Below are positions 8,662 to 15,889 of a stretch of DNA of 64,000 bases, piece by piece. The first letter of the stretch is position 1, and every line of letters starts with the position of its first letter. Origin of the DNA: Rhizobium brockwellii (GTDB taxonomy: Bacteria > Pseudomonadota > Alphaproteobacteria > Rhizobiales > Rhizobiaceae); the NCBI RefSeq assembly GCF_000769405.2, contig NZ_CP053439.1:124001-188000 (forward strand). The letters are read 5' to 3'. The translations under genes were made by a program, and so were the position numbers. The notes beneath the pieces are model-generated. The model was not told the DNA's origin, ran no database searches, and saw only the letters and a program-made list of their open reading frames with translations.

Positions 8662-8916
8662 GCGGGATATGTTTACATCGTGACCAACCAGAAAAACGGC
8701 ACGCTCTATATCGGCGTGACATCCGATCTGGAGCGTCGCATCTATGAGCACCGCGAGGGGCTGACGCCGGGATTTGCCTGGAAGTACGGCTGCACCCGCC
8801 TCGTCTGGTACGAGGAACATTGGGATATCGGCAGCGCGATCCAGCGCGAGAAGTCGTTGAAACGCTGGTACCGGCAATGGAAGATTGATCTTGTCGAGAC
8901 CATGAATCCCGATTGA
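8659..8916 (+). CDS. Small GIY-YIG nuclease-domain protein
   Basis: 85-residue protein consisting only of a GIY-YIG domain: GYVYIVTNQKNGTLYIGVTS gives the two YI strands, LERRIYEHREG the conserved Arg and His region, and AIQREKSLKRWYRQWKIDLV the helix with the conserved Glu. These are the catalytic Tyr, Arg and Glu of the superfamily (UvrC, homing endonucleases, UPF0213). I start it at ATG 8659 (MAGYVYIV), because an in-frame ATG at 8623 would translate the palindromic repeat. The gene is bracketed by two direct copies of a palindromic repeat with a third inverted copy downstream, which suggests that gene and repeats move or spread together. The cellular role of these stand-alone domains is unknown. 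Confidence 0.88.
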   Translation: MAGYVYIVTNQKNGTLYIGVTSDLERRIYEHREGLTPGFAWKYGCTRLVWYEEHWDIGSAIQREKSLKRWYRQWKIDLVETMNPD

Positions 8917-8991
8917 AACGATCTCTATCTTACGCTGTGGTGATGTTGTTGTCTTTGTCAGCGTGAGCGCGAAAGTCGCTTGCGGCCATGG

Positions 8992-9014
8992 GTCCTCGGG
9001 TCAAGCCCGAGGAC
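8992..9014 (-). repeat. Palindromic repeat copy B (inverted)
   Basis: Stem GTCCTCGGG / CCCGAGGAC with a five-base loop TCAAG, in opposite orientation to copies A and C. Both arms differ from copy A at matching positions (GTC versus ATG), so the pairing is kept by compensating changes. Confidence 0.8.
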
Positions 9015-9106
9015 GACGGAGGGTGGGGGAGCCGCAAGTACCGCCAGCGCAGCGGTTTTGTTGGAATTCCTCCAGACGTCCCGCCTCTTGCCGGTCTTTG
9101 TCCCCC

Positions 9107-9163
9107 ACCTCCGTCATGCTCGGGCTTGACCCGAGCATCCACGCCCAGCACTCAGCGTGCATG
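9107..9163 (+). repeat. Palindromic repeat copy C (right of the GIY-YIG gene)
   Basis: 57-base direct copy of 8604-8661, with the same ATGCTCGGG / CCCGAGCAT stem and CTTGA loop and the same tail up to GCATG, differing at only a few positions. It ends 14 bases before the stop of the convergent dehydrogenase gene. Copies A and C enclose about 445 bases holding the nuclease gene. Confidence 0.85.
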
Positions 9164-9177
9164 TTACGCGTCGCACT

Positions 9178-10197
9178 CTAGCCACCTACGCGGATCACAG
9201 CCTTGATCAGCCCATTCTTCTCATGCGCCCAGCGCGCGAGATCGCGCGGCGCATCGGCAAGCGTCGTGCGGTGGGTGATGAGCTTGTCCACCGGCACCAG
9301 CCCTTTGGCGATCGAATCCGCCACATGCTCGAAATCGACGCGGGTGGCGTTGCGGCTGCCGATCACCATCATCTCGCGCTTGTGGAATTCGGGGTCGGAG
9401 AAGCCGATATCGTCCTTGACGACGCTGACCAGCACCAGCGCGCCGCCATGGGCGACGAAGGAGAAGGCCTTTTCCATGGAAGGCCCGTAACCCGTCGCAT
9501 CGAAGACCACGTCGAAACCATCGCCATTGGTCTTTTCCAGTACGGCCTCCGCTGTCGCCTCGTTGGCAACGATGCCGGAGGTGAAGCCGAAGCGTTCCGA
9601 CGCCATCTGCAGCCGCTCCGTACTGGTATCGAGCAGCGTCACCTCATGGCCGGCGATGCGCGAGAAGATCGCCGCCCCAAGCCCGATCGGCCCGGCGCCG
9701 ATGACGAGCGCCCGCGCTCCCGCACCGGTCATCGAACGGCGCACCGCATGCGCGCCGATCGCCAGGAACTCGGTCGTTGCAGCCGCTTCGAGGCTTACAC
9801 CTTTCGCGGCATAGAGGTTCTCGGCCGGAACCGAAATCTCCTCGCAGAAGGCGCCATCCGTATGGACGCCGAGCACCTTGATATTGGTGCAGCAATTCGG
9901 CTTGCCCTGACGACAGGCGATACATTGCCCGCAGGAGAGATACGGATTGACGATGACGGGCGTGCCGACCGCCATGGCAACGCCGTCGCCCGCTTCCAGC
10001 ACCGTTGCCGAGATCTCGTGCCCCATCACCCTGGGATATTCGAGGAAGGGATGTTTGCCCTCGAAGATGTGGTAATCGGTGCCGCAGATGCCGACATGGC
10101 TGACGGCAAGCCGCACCCAGCCGGCGGCGGGAGCCGCTGGCGAAGGACGCTCGACGATATCGAGCACGCCGGGCTCCCGGCAAAGAACTGCTTTCAT
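9178..10197 (-). CDS. Zinc-dependent medium-chain alcohol dehydrogenase
   Basis: 339-residue MDR-family NAD(P)-dependent sugar/polyol dehydrogenase. The catalytic zinc motif is GICGTDYH with GHE at about 61. The structural zinc cysteines are in CGQCIACRQGKPNCC. The Rossmann fold is ALVIGAGPIGLGAAIF followed by Asp in LLDTS, which favours NAD. It resembles sorbitol, threonine and L-galactonate/L-gulonate dehydrogenases. It lies downstream of the sugar importer (9178-14116, same strand) after a 265-base gap that holds a palindromic repeat, so it probably oxidises an intermediate of the same aldose pathway. The exact substrate cannot be read from sequence. Confidence 0.85.
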   Translation of the reverse strand: MKAVLCREPGVLDIVERPSPAAPAAGWVRLAVSHVGICGTDYHIFEGKHPFLEYPRVMGHEISATVLEAGDGVAMAVGTPVIVNPYLSCGQCIACRQGKPNCCTNIKVLGVHTDGAFCEEISVPAENLYAAKGVSLEAAATTEFLAIGAHAVRRSMTGAGARALVIGAGPIGLGAAIFSRIAGHEVTLLDTSTERLQMASERFGFTSGIVANEATAEAVLEKTNGDGFDVVFDATGYGPSMEKAFSFVAHGGALVLVSVVKDDIGFSDPEFHKREMMVIGSRNATRVDFEHVADSIAKGLVPVDKLITHRTTLADAPRDLARWAHEKNGLIKAVIRVGG

Positions 10198-10277
10198 GGC
10201 GGGTCTCGCATTCTTCGAAAGGAGGAAGCCGGTTTGTCTGGCCGGCTCGCGCCGATGTGGCGCCGTATCAAAAACAT

Positions 10278-10425
10278 CTGCCCCTCACCCTAACCCTCTC
10301 CCCGTAAAAAACGGGGAGAGGGGACGTGCCAAACGGGATGCTGGCAAGGGACGGAGAGGTTTACGGCATATCCCCTTCTCCCCGTCAAAACGGGGAGAAG
10401 GTGCCGGCAGGCGGATGAGGGGCAG
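10278..10425. repeat. RIME-like palindromic intergenic element, copy 1
   Basis: About 148 bases with two stems: CTCTCCCCGT / ACGGGGAGAG near 10296-10320 and CTTCTCCCCG / CGGGGAGAAG near 10375-10400, ending in a tail GCCGGCAGGCGGATGAGGGG. It resembles the Rhizobium-specific intergenic mosaic elements (RIME). Other copies lie at 18553-18700, 32711-32985 (broken) and 44147-44289, all between genes. Confidence 0.8.
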
Positions 10426-10462
10426 GCGACGATCTCCCGGCCGGCGATCTCTTGCTCGCCTC

Positions 10463-11437
10463 TCAATTGCTCCGGCGGCGGCGCAGCTGGTCGAAGAACA
10501 CGATCACGATGATCAGCAGACCGGTGATGATGCGCTGCCAGAAGGAGTTGACGTTCAGAAGGTTCGCGCCGTTGTTGATGGTGGCGAGAATGAAGGCGCC
10601 GATCAGCGGACCGTGCACCGAGCCGACCGCGCCGAACAGGCTGGTGCCGCCGATGACGGAGGAGGCGATTGCCTGCAGTTCCCAGCCGTCGGCCTGCGTC
10701 GCATTGCCGATGGCGATGCGCGAGGCGAGCAGCACGCCGACGAAGGCGGCGAAGGAGGCAGACAGGATATAGGCGAGGTAGATCATGCCCTTGACGTTGA
10801 CGCCGGAAAGGCGCGCCGCCTCGGCATTCGAGCCGACCGCAAAGAGATAGCGGCCCCAGCGGCTCAGATGCAGGAAGATGAAGGAGGGGACCGCCACCAG
10901 GATGACCATCCAGAACAGGCTCGGAATACTGAGCAAATCGGCGCGGGCGAAATTGCTGAAGCCCTCATTGGTGATGTTGATCGTCGAACCGTTGGTGATC
11001 AAAAGGCCAATGCCGCGCAGCGATGTCAGGGTTGCCAGCGTGATGATGAACGGCGGCAGGCCCATATGCACGATGCCGAAGCCATGAAAGGCGCCGATCG
11101 CCACACCCATGAGCAGCGTCAGCGCGATCGCACCCCAGACCGGCACGCCCGCCTGCAGCAGCCAGGCGATGATCACCGTGCAGAAGCCGACGATGGCGCC
11201 GACCGAAAGGTCGATGCCGGCGGTGATGATGACGAAGGTCTGGCCGAGCGCCAGGATCGCCGTCATCGCGCCCTGACGCAGCAGGTTGGAAATGTTGAGC
11301 GGCGTCCAGAAGCTCGGGGTGACAACGCCAAGCACAATCCAGAGGAAGATCAGCAGGCCGATCAGTGTCAGGCCGAACAGGATGTTCATTTTCCGGCGCG
11401 GCGGCGGCGCGACGATTTCGGTGGGGGTGGCAGTCAT
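10463..11437 (-). CDS. Sugar ABC transporter permease, RbsC family
   Basis: 324-residue inner-membrane permease of a carbohydrate (CUT2) importer. About eight to ten hydrophobic segments are visible (NILFGLTLIGLLIFLWIVLG; GAMTAILALGQTFVIITAGI), and GIDLSVGAIVGF is the typical RbsC string. In CUT2 systems two copies of one permease form the channel, and only one permease gene is present. Last gene of the importer set, 27 bases after the ATPase gene. It would carry the sugar bound by the protein at 13127-14116. Confidence 0.9.
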   Translation of the reverse strand: MTATPTEIVAPPPRRKMNILFGLTLIGLLIFLWIVLGVVTPSFWTPLNISNLLRQGAMTAILALGQTFVIITAGIDLSVGAIVGFCTVIIAWLLQAGVPVWGAIALTLLMGVAIGAFHGFGIVHMGLPPFIITLATLTSLRGIGLLITNGSTINITNEGFSNFARADLLSIPSLFWMVILVAVPSFIFLHLSRWGRYLFAVGSNAEAARLSGVNVKGMIYLAYILSASFAAFVGVLLASRIAIGNATQADGWELQAIASSVIGGTSLFGAVGSVHGPLIGAFILATINNGANLLNVNSFWQRIITGLLIIVIVFFDQLRRRRSN

Positions 11438-11464
11438 GAATTTTCTCCCTCTTATTCTTTTGGC

Positions 11465-13018
11465 TCAGACGCCGATCGCTTCGCTGAGCACTTCTTCATG
11501 CGTCGCCGCGTGATAATCATGGCTCGCGACGATTTTGCCGGCGCGGAAGACGTGCAGCCGGTCGGCCAGTTCGTAGACCTCGGGCAGATAGGAGGAGATC
11601 AGGATGATGCCGGCGCCGTCCTTCAGAAGCTTGGCGAACAGCCGGTAGATCTCCGCCTTGGTGCCGACGTCGACGCCGACGGTCGGCTCGTCGAAGATGA
11701 AAAGCCTTGCGCCATGGCTCAGCCACTTGCCGATGACGATCTTCTGTTGGTTGCCGCCCGACATGCTGGAGGCCGGAACGCGCCGGCTCGGCGTCTTGAT
11801 GCTGAGATTGCGGATCTGCTGGTCGGCATTGGCCGATTCGCGTGTGTGGTTGATCACCGGCCCGTGGCTCAGCCGCCCGAACACCGGCAGGTTGATGTTG
11901 AGGCCGATCGGCAGGTTGAGGCAAAGCCCCTGGTCGCGCCGGCTTTCCGGCGCCAGCGCAATGCCGAGCTCCATCGCCGTGCGTTCGTTGCGGATGTCGA
12001 CACGTTTGCCCATCCATTCGACATCGCCGGATGTCGTCGGCTGGCGGCCGTAGAGCCCGAGCGCGAATTCGCTGCGTCCGGCGCCGATCAGGCCGTAGAG
12101 GCCGACGATCTGTCCCGCCTTGACGCTGAGCGACACATCTTCGAAGCCCGGGCCGGAGAGGCCGTTGACCGTGAGGATCGTCTCGCCGATCGCGATTTCT
12201 TCCTTGTGGTAGATCTGTTCGATCGAGCGGTTGATCATCAGCGAGATCAGTTCGGCATCGTTGGTCTCGCCGATCAGGCGCGTGCCGACATGCGTGCCGT
12301 CGCGCAACACCGAGACACGGTCGGCAAGCTCGAAGACTTCCTCCATGCGGTGGCTGATATAGACGATGGTGACGCCTTCGCCCTGCAGGCGGCGGATCAG
12401 CTTGAAGAGCTGCGCCGATTCCTGACGGGTGAGATAGGCTGTCGGTTCGTCGAAAATCAGGAACTGCGTGCCGCGCATCGCCGCGCGCGCGGTTGCCACC
12501 AATTGCTGCTGGCCGATGGTCAGCTCGCTTAGCAGCGCACCCGCCGGCAGGCCGAAACCGAGATCGTCGAGCACGGCCTGGGCCATCTTCTCCATCTGCT
12601 TCTTGCGCATCAGGCCATAGCGGTTGACCTCGTCGCCGAGGAAGAGATTGGCAGCGACCGTCAGGTGCCGGCAGAGCACGACTTCCTGGTGGACGGCGTT
12701 GATGCCGCGGGCGATCGCCTCGTTCGGCGTCGCCAGCCCCACCGGCTGGCCGCACCACAGCACTTCGCCGGCGGTGCGGGTGATGACGCCTGTCAGCAAT
12801 TTGATGAGGGTGGATTTGCCGGCGCCGTTTTCGCCGACGATGGCGTGGATTTCACCGGCGAGAAAGGTCAGCGTCGCTGGCTTCAGCGCCTGCACATGAC
12901 CGTAATTCTTCTGCAGGCCCTTGAGTTCGAGGATAGGCGATCCGGCGGGAATTCGATTGGCTTCTTTCAGCGTCGCGCTGTCATCATGGCGATGACTGAC
13001 CTCTTCCAGTCCGATCAT
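11465..13018 (-). CDS. Sugar ABC transporter ATP-binding protein, RbsA family
   Basis: 517-residue double ABC ATPase (CUT2). The first domain has Walker A GENGAGKST, signature-region LTIGQQQLV and Walker B FLIFDEPTAYL. The second has a degenerate Walker A (GLIGAGRSE, normal for RbsA), signature MSGGNQQK and Walker B LFIFDEPTVGVD. I chose ATG at 13018 (MIGLEEVSHRHDD) because AGGAGGAGAGG sits directly upstream; an earlier ATG at 13063 would read through that ribosome-binding site. It lies between the binding protein, with a hairpin in the gap, and the permease. Confidence 0.9.
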   Translation of the reverse strand: MIGLEEVSHRHDDSATLKEANRIPAGSPILELKGLQKNYGHVQALKPATLTFLAGEIHAIVGENGAGKSTLIKLLTGVITRTAGEVLWCGQPVGLATPNEAIARGINAVHQEVVLCRHLTVAANLFLGDEVNRYGLMRKKQMEKMAQAVLDDLGFGLPAGALLSELTIGQQQLVATARAAMRGTQFLIFDEPTAYLTRQESAQLFKLIRRLQGEGVTIVYISHRMEEVFELADRVSVLRDGTHVGTRLIGETNDAELISLMINRSIEQIYHKEEIAIGETILTVNGLSGPGFEDVSLSVKAGQIVGLYGLIGAGRSEFALGLYGRQPTTSGDVEWMGKRVDIRNERTAMELGIALAPESRRDQGLCLNLPIGLNINLPVFGRLSHGPVINHTRESANADQQIRNLSIKTPSRRVPASSMSGGNQQKIVIGKWLSHGARLFIFDEPTVGVDVGTKAEIYRLFAKLLKDGAGIILISSYLPEVYELADRLHVFRAGKIVASHDYHAATHEEVLSEAIGV

Positions 13019-13079
13019 GGGACCTCTCCTCCTTGTGTCGCGTCTGCTCTCCATCCCCCGCAAAACATAGCACGGATGG

Positions 13080-13114
13080 AAAAGGCCGCGCCGGTTTTTG
13101 AAGCCGGCGCGGCC
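13080..13114 (-). terminator. Strong hairpin between sugar-binding protein and ATPase genes
   Basis: An 11-bp stem, GGCCGCGCCGG / CCGGCGCGGCC, with a nine-base loop, followed on the minus strand by TTTT, 12 bases after the binding-protein stop. It is probably a partial terminator that keeps the binding protein more abundant than the ATPase and permease. Confidence 0.65.
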
Positions 13115-13126
13115 TGTCTGTTGTTA

Positions 13127-14116
13127 TTACTTGATCTTCGGATTCAGCAGCGCGTCGATCTTCGGATCGGCCATATTCGCCTTGGTGACGAGGTTTGCGC
13201 CGGTGTCGACGTTCTCTTCGACCTTCTCGCCCTTGGAGACGGCAAGCGCCGTCTTCACGCCGTCATAACCCATGCGGTAGGGGTCCTGAACGACGAGGCC
13301 GGCGATCGCACCATCCTTGAGGAAGCCGACCGTCTTGTCGTCGCTGTCAAAGCCGATGACCTTGATCTTCTCGCCGAGCTTGTTTTCGGCAATCGCCTGG
13401 CCAACGCCCTGCGCCATGATCAGGTTCGAGGCGAAGATGCCGACGAGGTTCGGGTTTGCCGTGATCAGGTCGGTCATCATGTTGAGGCCGGTCGTTGCCT
13501 GGCCGTCGCCGTACTTGTCGGCAATCACCTTCAGGCCCGGATACTTGGTCTTCACCTGATCCAGGAAGCCTTCGCGGCGCTGTTCCAGCGAGCCGACGCC
13601 CGGAAGGTTGGTAAGGATGACGACTTCGCCCTCTTCCTTGCCGGTGGCGCCCTTGATAGCGGCGGCCAGACCGTCAGCGGCGATGCGGCCGCCCTGAACG
13701 TTGTCGGTCGTCAGGAACGACTTGAACGCCTTGGAGTCGGCGCCCGAGTCGATGCCGATGATCGGTACCGACTTGGCCGCTTCATCGATCGGCTTGCCGA
13801 GCGCCTTGAATTCGGTCGGCGAAATGACGATGGCCGCCGGCTTGCCGGCAACAGCGTTCTCAAGAATGCTGATCTGGCCGTTGACGTCGGATTCGGCCTG
13901 TGCGCCGAGTTCCGGCACGTTGACGCCGAGATCCTTGCCGGCCTTGCGGGCGCCGGCCAGAACGATCTGCCAGTAGAAGGACGTCGTGTCCTTGACGATG
14001 ATCGGGATCGTCACGTCGGCTGCAAACGACGGTGCCGGCATTGCCGTGGCGATAACCGCGGCGCCTGCAAGCGCGGTAAAGGCGCGGCGGGACAGAAGGG
14101 ATTTCACGAAACTCAT
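13127..14116 (-). CDS. Periplasmic sugar-binding protein, RbsB family
   Basis: 329-residue type I periplasmic binding protein. The N-terminus (MSFVKSLLSRRAFTALAGAA up to APSFA-ADVTI) is an export signal with a twin Arg. The mature part has the ribose/galactose-binding fold (IPIIVKDTTSFYWQIVLAGA, GIDSGADSKAF, TTDNVQGGRIAADGL, GIFASNLIMAQGVGQAI, VIGFDSDD). Start at 14116 is set by GAGAGGAG upstream; a longer frame to 14281 lacks any signal. A candidate operator lies at 14181-14197. First gene of the importer transcript. By neighbourhood (mutarotase, aldose dehydrogenase, UxaA-like dehydratase) the ligand may be L-fucose or a related aldose, which is inference. Confidence 0.9.
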   Translation of the reverse strand: MSFVKSLLSRRAFTALAGAAVIATAMPAPSFAADVTIPIIVKDTTSFYWQIVLAGARKAGKDLGVNVPELGAQAESDVNGQISILENAVAGKPAAIVISPTEFKALGKPIDEAAKSVPIIGIDSGADSKAFKSFLTTDNVQGGRIAADGLAAAIKGATGKEEGEVVILTNLPGVGSLEQRREGFLDQVKTKYPGLKVIADKYGDGQATTGLNMMTDLITANPNLVGIFASNLIMAQGVGQAIAENKLGEKIKVIGFDSDDKTVGFLKDGAIAGLVVQDPYRMGYDGVKTALAVSKGEKVEENVDTGANLVTKANMADPKIDALLNPKIK

Positions 14117-14180
14117 AAGGGTTCTCCTCTCAGGGTGCGTTCTCCTCCGAATAAATCGACCGCTGAACGCAGGCGGACGA

Positions 14181-14197
14181 TTTTTATCGATAAAAAA
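14181..14197. promoter_or_regulatory. Palindromic AT-rich operator candidate upstream of the sugar-binding protein gene
   Basis: TTTTTATCGATAAAAAA is a near-perfect palindrome 65 bases before the binding-protein start, followed by CATTT. The block matches the sequence in front of the UxaA-like gene (17445-17468), where the spacing ATC-ATAAA-CATTT recurs with small changes. It is a candidate site for the local GntR/FCD regulator. Confidence 0.55.
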
Positions 14198-14324
14198 CAT
14201 TTGCCAGGTGAAGCTAGCCGAGGCGCACTCAAATTGCAAGAGTGCCAAACAGGCTTTTTTTCTTCGGTAAACTCCCGCCAAGCAACTGATTTTATTCCAA
14301 TACCACGATCCCCTAAAATAGGGA

Positions 14325-14771
14325 TCAGGCTTGATCGACCTCGTGCGGATGGACGACGCCCTTTTTCAAAATCAGGTTGCCGTACAGCCGGAATTCCGTC
14401 GTAGCGACGATGTAGGTGGCCTTGCGGGCCATCGCGTAGAAAGCAAAACGCTCGACCGGCACGATGCGGAAATCGCCGGCGTGCTTGGAAACGATTTGCT
14501 GGAATTCGGTGCAGACCTCGGGCATCGCATCGGGATCGCCGACCACCTCCATCCGCCACGCCGCTTCCGGCACGAAAGTGTCGAGCGTCATATGGGTCAG
14601 GATGGCCGCGGCCATGTCAGTGGCGCTGACGCCGTCGGCGCGAATGACCGGAGGGCCCATCGAGCCCGAGGGAAAATTGGCGTCCGATATGACGATATCG
14701 TCGCCATGTCCCATGGTCTTCAATGCATGGAGCAGGTCGGGGCCAAGCAGCGGATGAATACCCTTGAGCAT
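14325..14771 (-). CDS. fucU: RbsD/FucU-family sugar mutarotase
   Basis: 148-residue cytoplasmic mutarotase that interconverts alpha and beta anomers, probably of L-fucose. The family strings MLKGIHPLLGPDLLHALKTM, GHGDDIVISDANFP (His and Asp of the active site), MEVVGDP, ERFAFYAMARKATYIVATTE and LYGNLILKKGVV fit FucU better than RbsD. It starts ten bases after the aldo/keto reductase stop, in the order UxaA-like, reductase, mutarotase, binding protein. Anomer choice matters because the neighbouring dehydrogenase acts at C1, so the pairing makes metabolic sense. Confidence 0.85.
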   Translation of the reverse strand: MLKGIHPLLGPDLLHALKTMGHGDDIVISDANFPSGSMGPPVIRADGVSATDMAAAILTHMTLDTFVPEAAWRMEVVGDPDAMPEVCTEFQQIVSKHAGDFRIVPVERFAFYAMARKATYIVATTEFRLYGNLILKKGVVHPHEVDQA

Positions 14772-14780
14772 AAACTCTCC

Positions 14781-15803
14781 TCAGACTCGCACGGCTTCGG
14801 CGCCGAGTGGCGGCGCGACCAGCGTATAGGGTTCGAATTCGGCATAGATCTCGTCGGCAAGCCGCGGCTCGACGGTCTCCATATTGCGCGTCAGGCTCGA
14901 CGGCTTGGCCGTGCCGATCAGGACCGATGCGACGATCGGTTCGCGCAGTGGAAACTGCAGGGCGGGCGCTGCCAGCGGCACGCCGTGGCGTTTGGCGATC
15001 GCCTCCATCGCGCCGACCTTGGCAAGCACATCGTCATCAGCCGGCATATAGTCGAAATGCGATCCGGGGACCGGACCGGTGGCGAGGATGCCGGAATTGA
15101 AGACGCCGCCGACGACGAGCGACGTGCCCTTCTGCCGGCAGAGCGGCAGCAGTTCGGCGACGGCCGAGCGGTCGAGCAGCGTGTAGCGGCCGGCCATCAG
15201 GATGCAGTCGAGATCGGAATGGCGCATGACGTCAAGGCAGACCGGCACTTCGTTGACGCCGAGGCCGAAGGCGGAGATCGCGCCAGACGACTTGAGTTCT
15301 TCCAGCGCCTTCACGCCGGAATCGAGAAACTGCTTCTGGTGGACCGCATTCTTCGCCGCGCCATGTGTGTAGACGCCGAGATCGTGCACATAGAGAATAT
15401 CGATGCGGTTGAGGCCGAGGCGCGCATAGCTGAACTCGACCGAGCGCATGATGCCATCATAGGAATAGTCGTAATCGGCATCGAAGGAGAGAGGATCGAC
15501 ATAGCTGTAATCAGGCACGGTGCCGGTCGGCACCGGCCGAAGCAGCCGGCCGACCTTGGTGGACAGCACGTAAGACCTATCCGGCTGGTCGCGCAGAAAA
15601 TCGCCGACCCGCCGCTCGGCAAGGCCGAGCCCATACCAGGGCGCCACGTCGAAATAGCGGATGCCGCTATCCCAGGCCGCCTGCAGCGTGTCCATCGCCA
15701 CCTCGCGCGGGCATGCGCGGTAGAGACCGCCGAGAGCGGCTGCGCCGAAACTGATTTCGGTCACCTCCAGCTTGGTCTTGCCGATCCGTCTCGTCTTCAT
15801 CAT
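14781..15803 (-). CDS. Aldo/keto reductase, D-threo-aldose 1-dehydrogenase (L-fucose dehydrogenase) type
   Basis: 340-residue TIM-barrel NAD(P)-dependent oxidoreductase. The AKR pattern is complete: GAAALGGLYR, SGIRYFDVAPWYGLGLAERR with catalytic Asp and Tyr, STKVGR with the Lys, and ILYVHDLG with the His. Relatives oxidise L-fucose, D-arabinose or L-galactose at C1 to lactones, and pyridoxal dehydrogenases are also close. With FucU next to it, C1 oxidation of L-fucose is the simplest reading. An alternative start one codon on (15800) exists because the gene begins MM. No lactonase or aldolase is visible nearby, so the rest of the pathway must lie elsewhere. Confidence 0.83.
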   Translation of the reverse strand: MMKTRRIGKTKLEVTEISFGAAALGGLYRACPREVAMDTLQAAWDSGIRYFDVAPWYGLGLAERRVGDFLRDQPDRSYVLSTKVGRLLRPVPTGTVPDYSYVDPLSFDADYDYSYDGIMRSVEFSYARLGLNRIDILYVHDLGVYTHGAAKNAVHQKQFLDSGVKALEELKSSGAISAFGLGVNEVPVCLDVMRHSDLDCILMAGRYTLLDRSAVAELLPLCRQKGTSLVVGGVFNSGILATGPVPGSHFDYMPADDDVLAKVGAMEAIAKRHGVPLAAPALQFPLREPIVASVLIGTAKPSSLTRNMETVEPRLADEIYAEFEPYTLVAPPLGAEAVRV

Positions 15804-15889
15804 TCCTCCTCACCAAGAAGCTGAACTATCCGGAGCAGTCCCAGGAAAAGCGTGAAGCGGTTTTCCCAGGGATTGCGTAAAACAAAAGG

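Noticed and set aside
10079-12532. 817-codon plus-strand open frame across the sugar importer genes
   Set aside because: His/Asp/Arg-rich antisense translation typical of high-GC DNA; the minus strand carries well-supported ABC genes.
12665-14404. 579-codon plus-strand open frame opposite the ATPase and binding-protein genes
   Set aside because: Antisense shadow; crosses two genes and a terminator hairpin.
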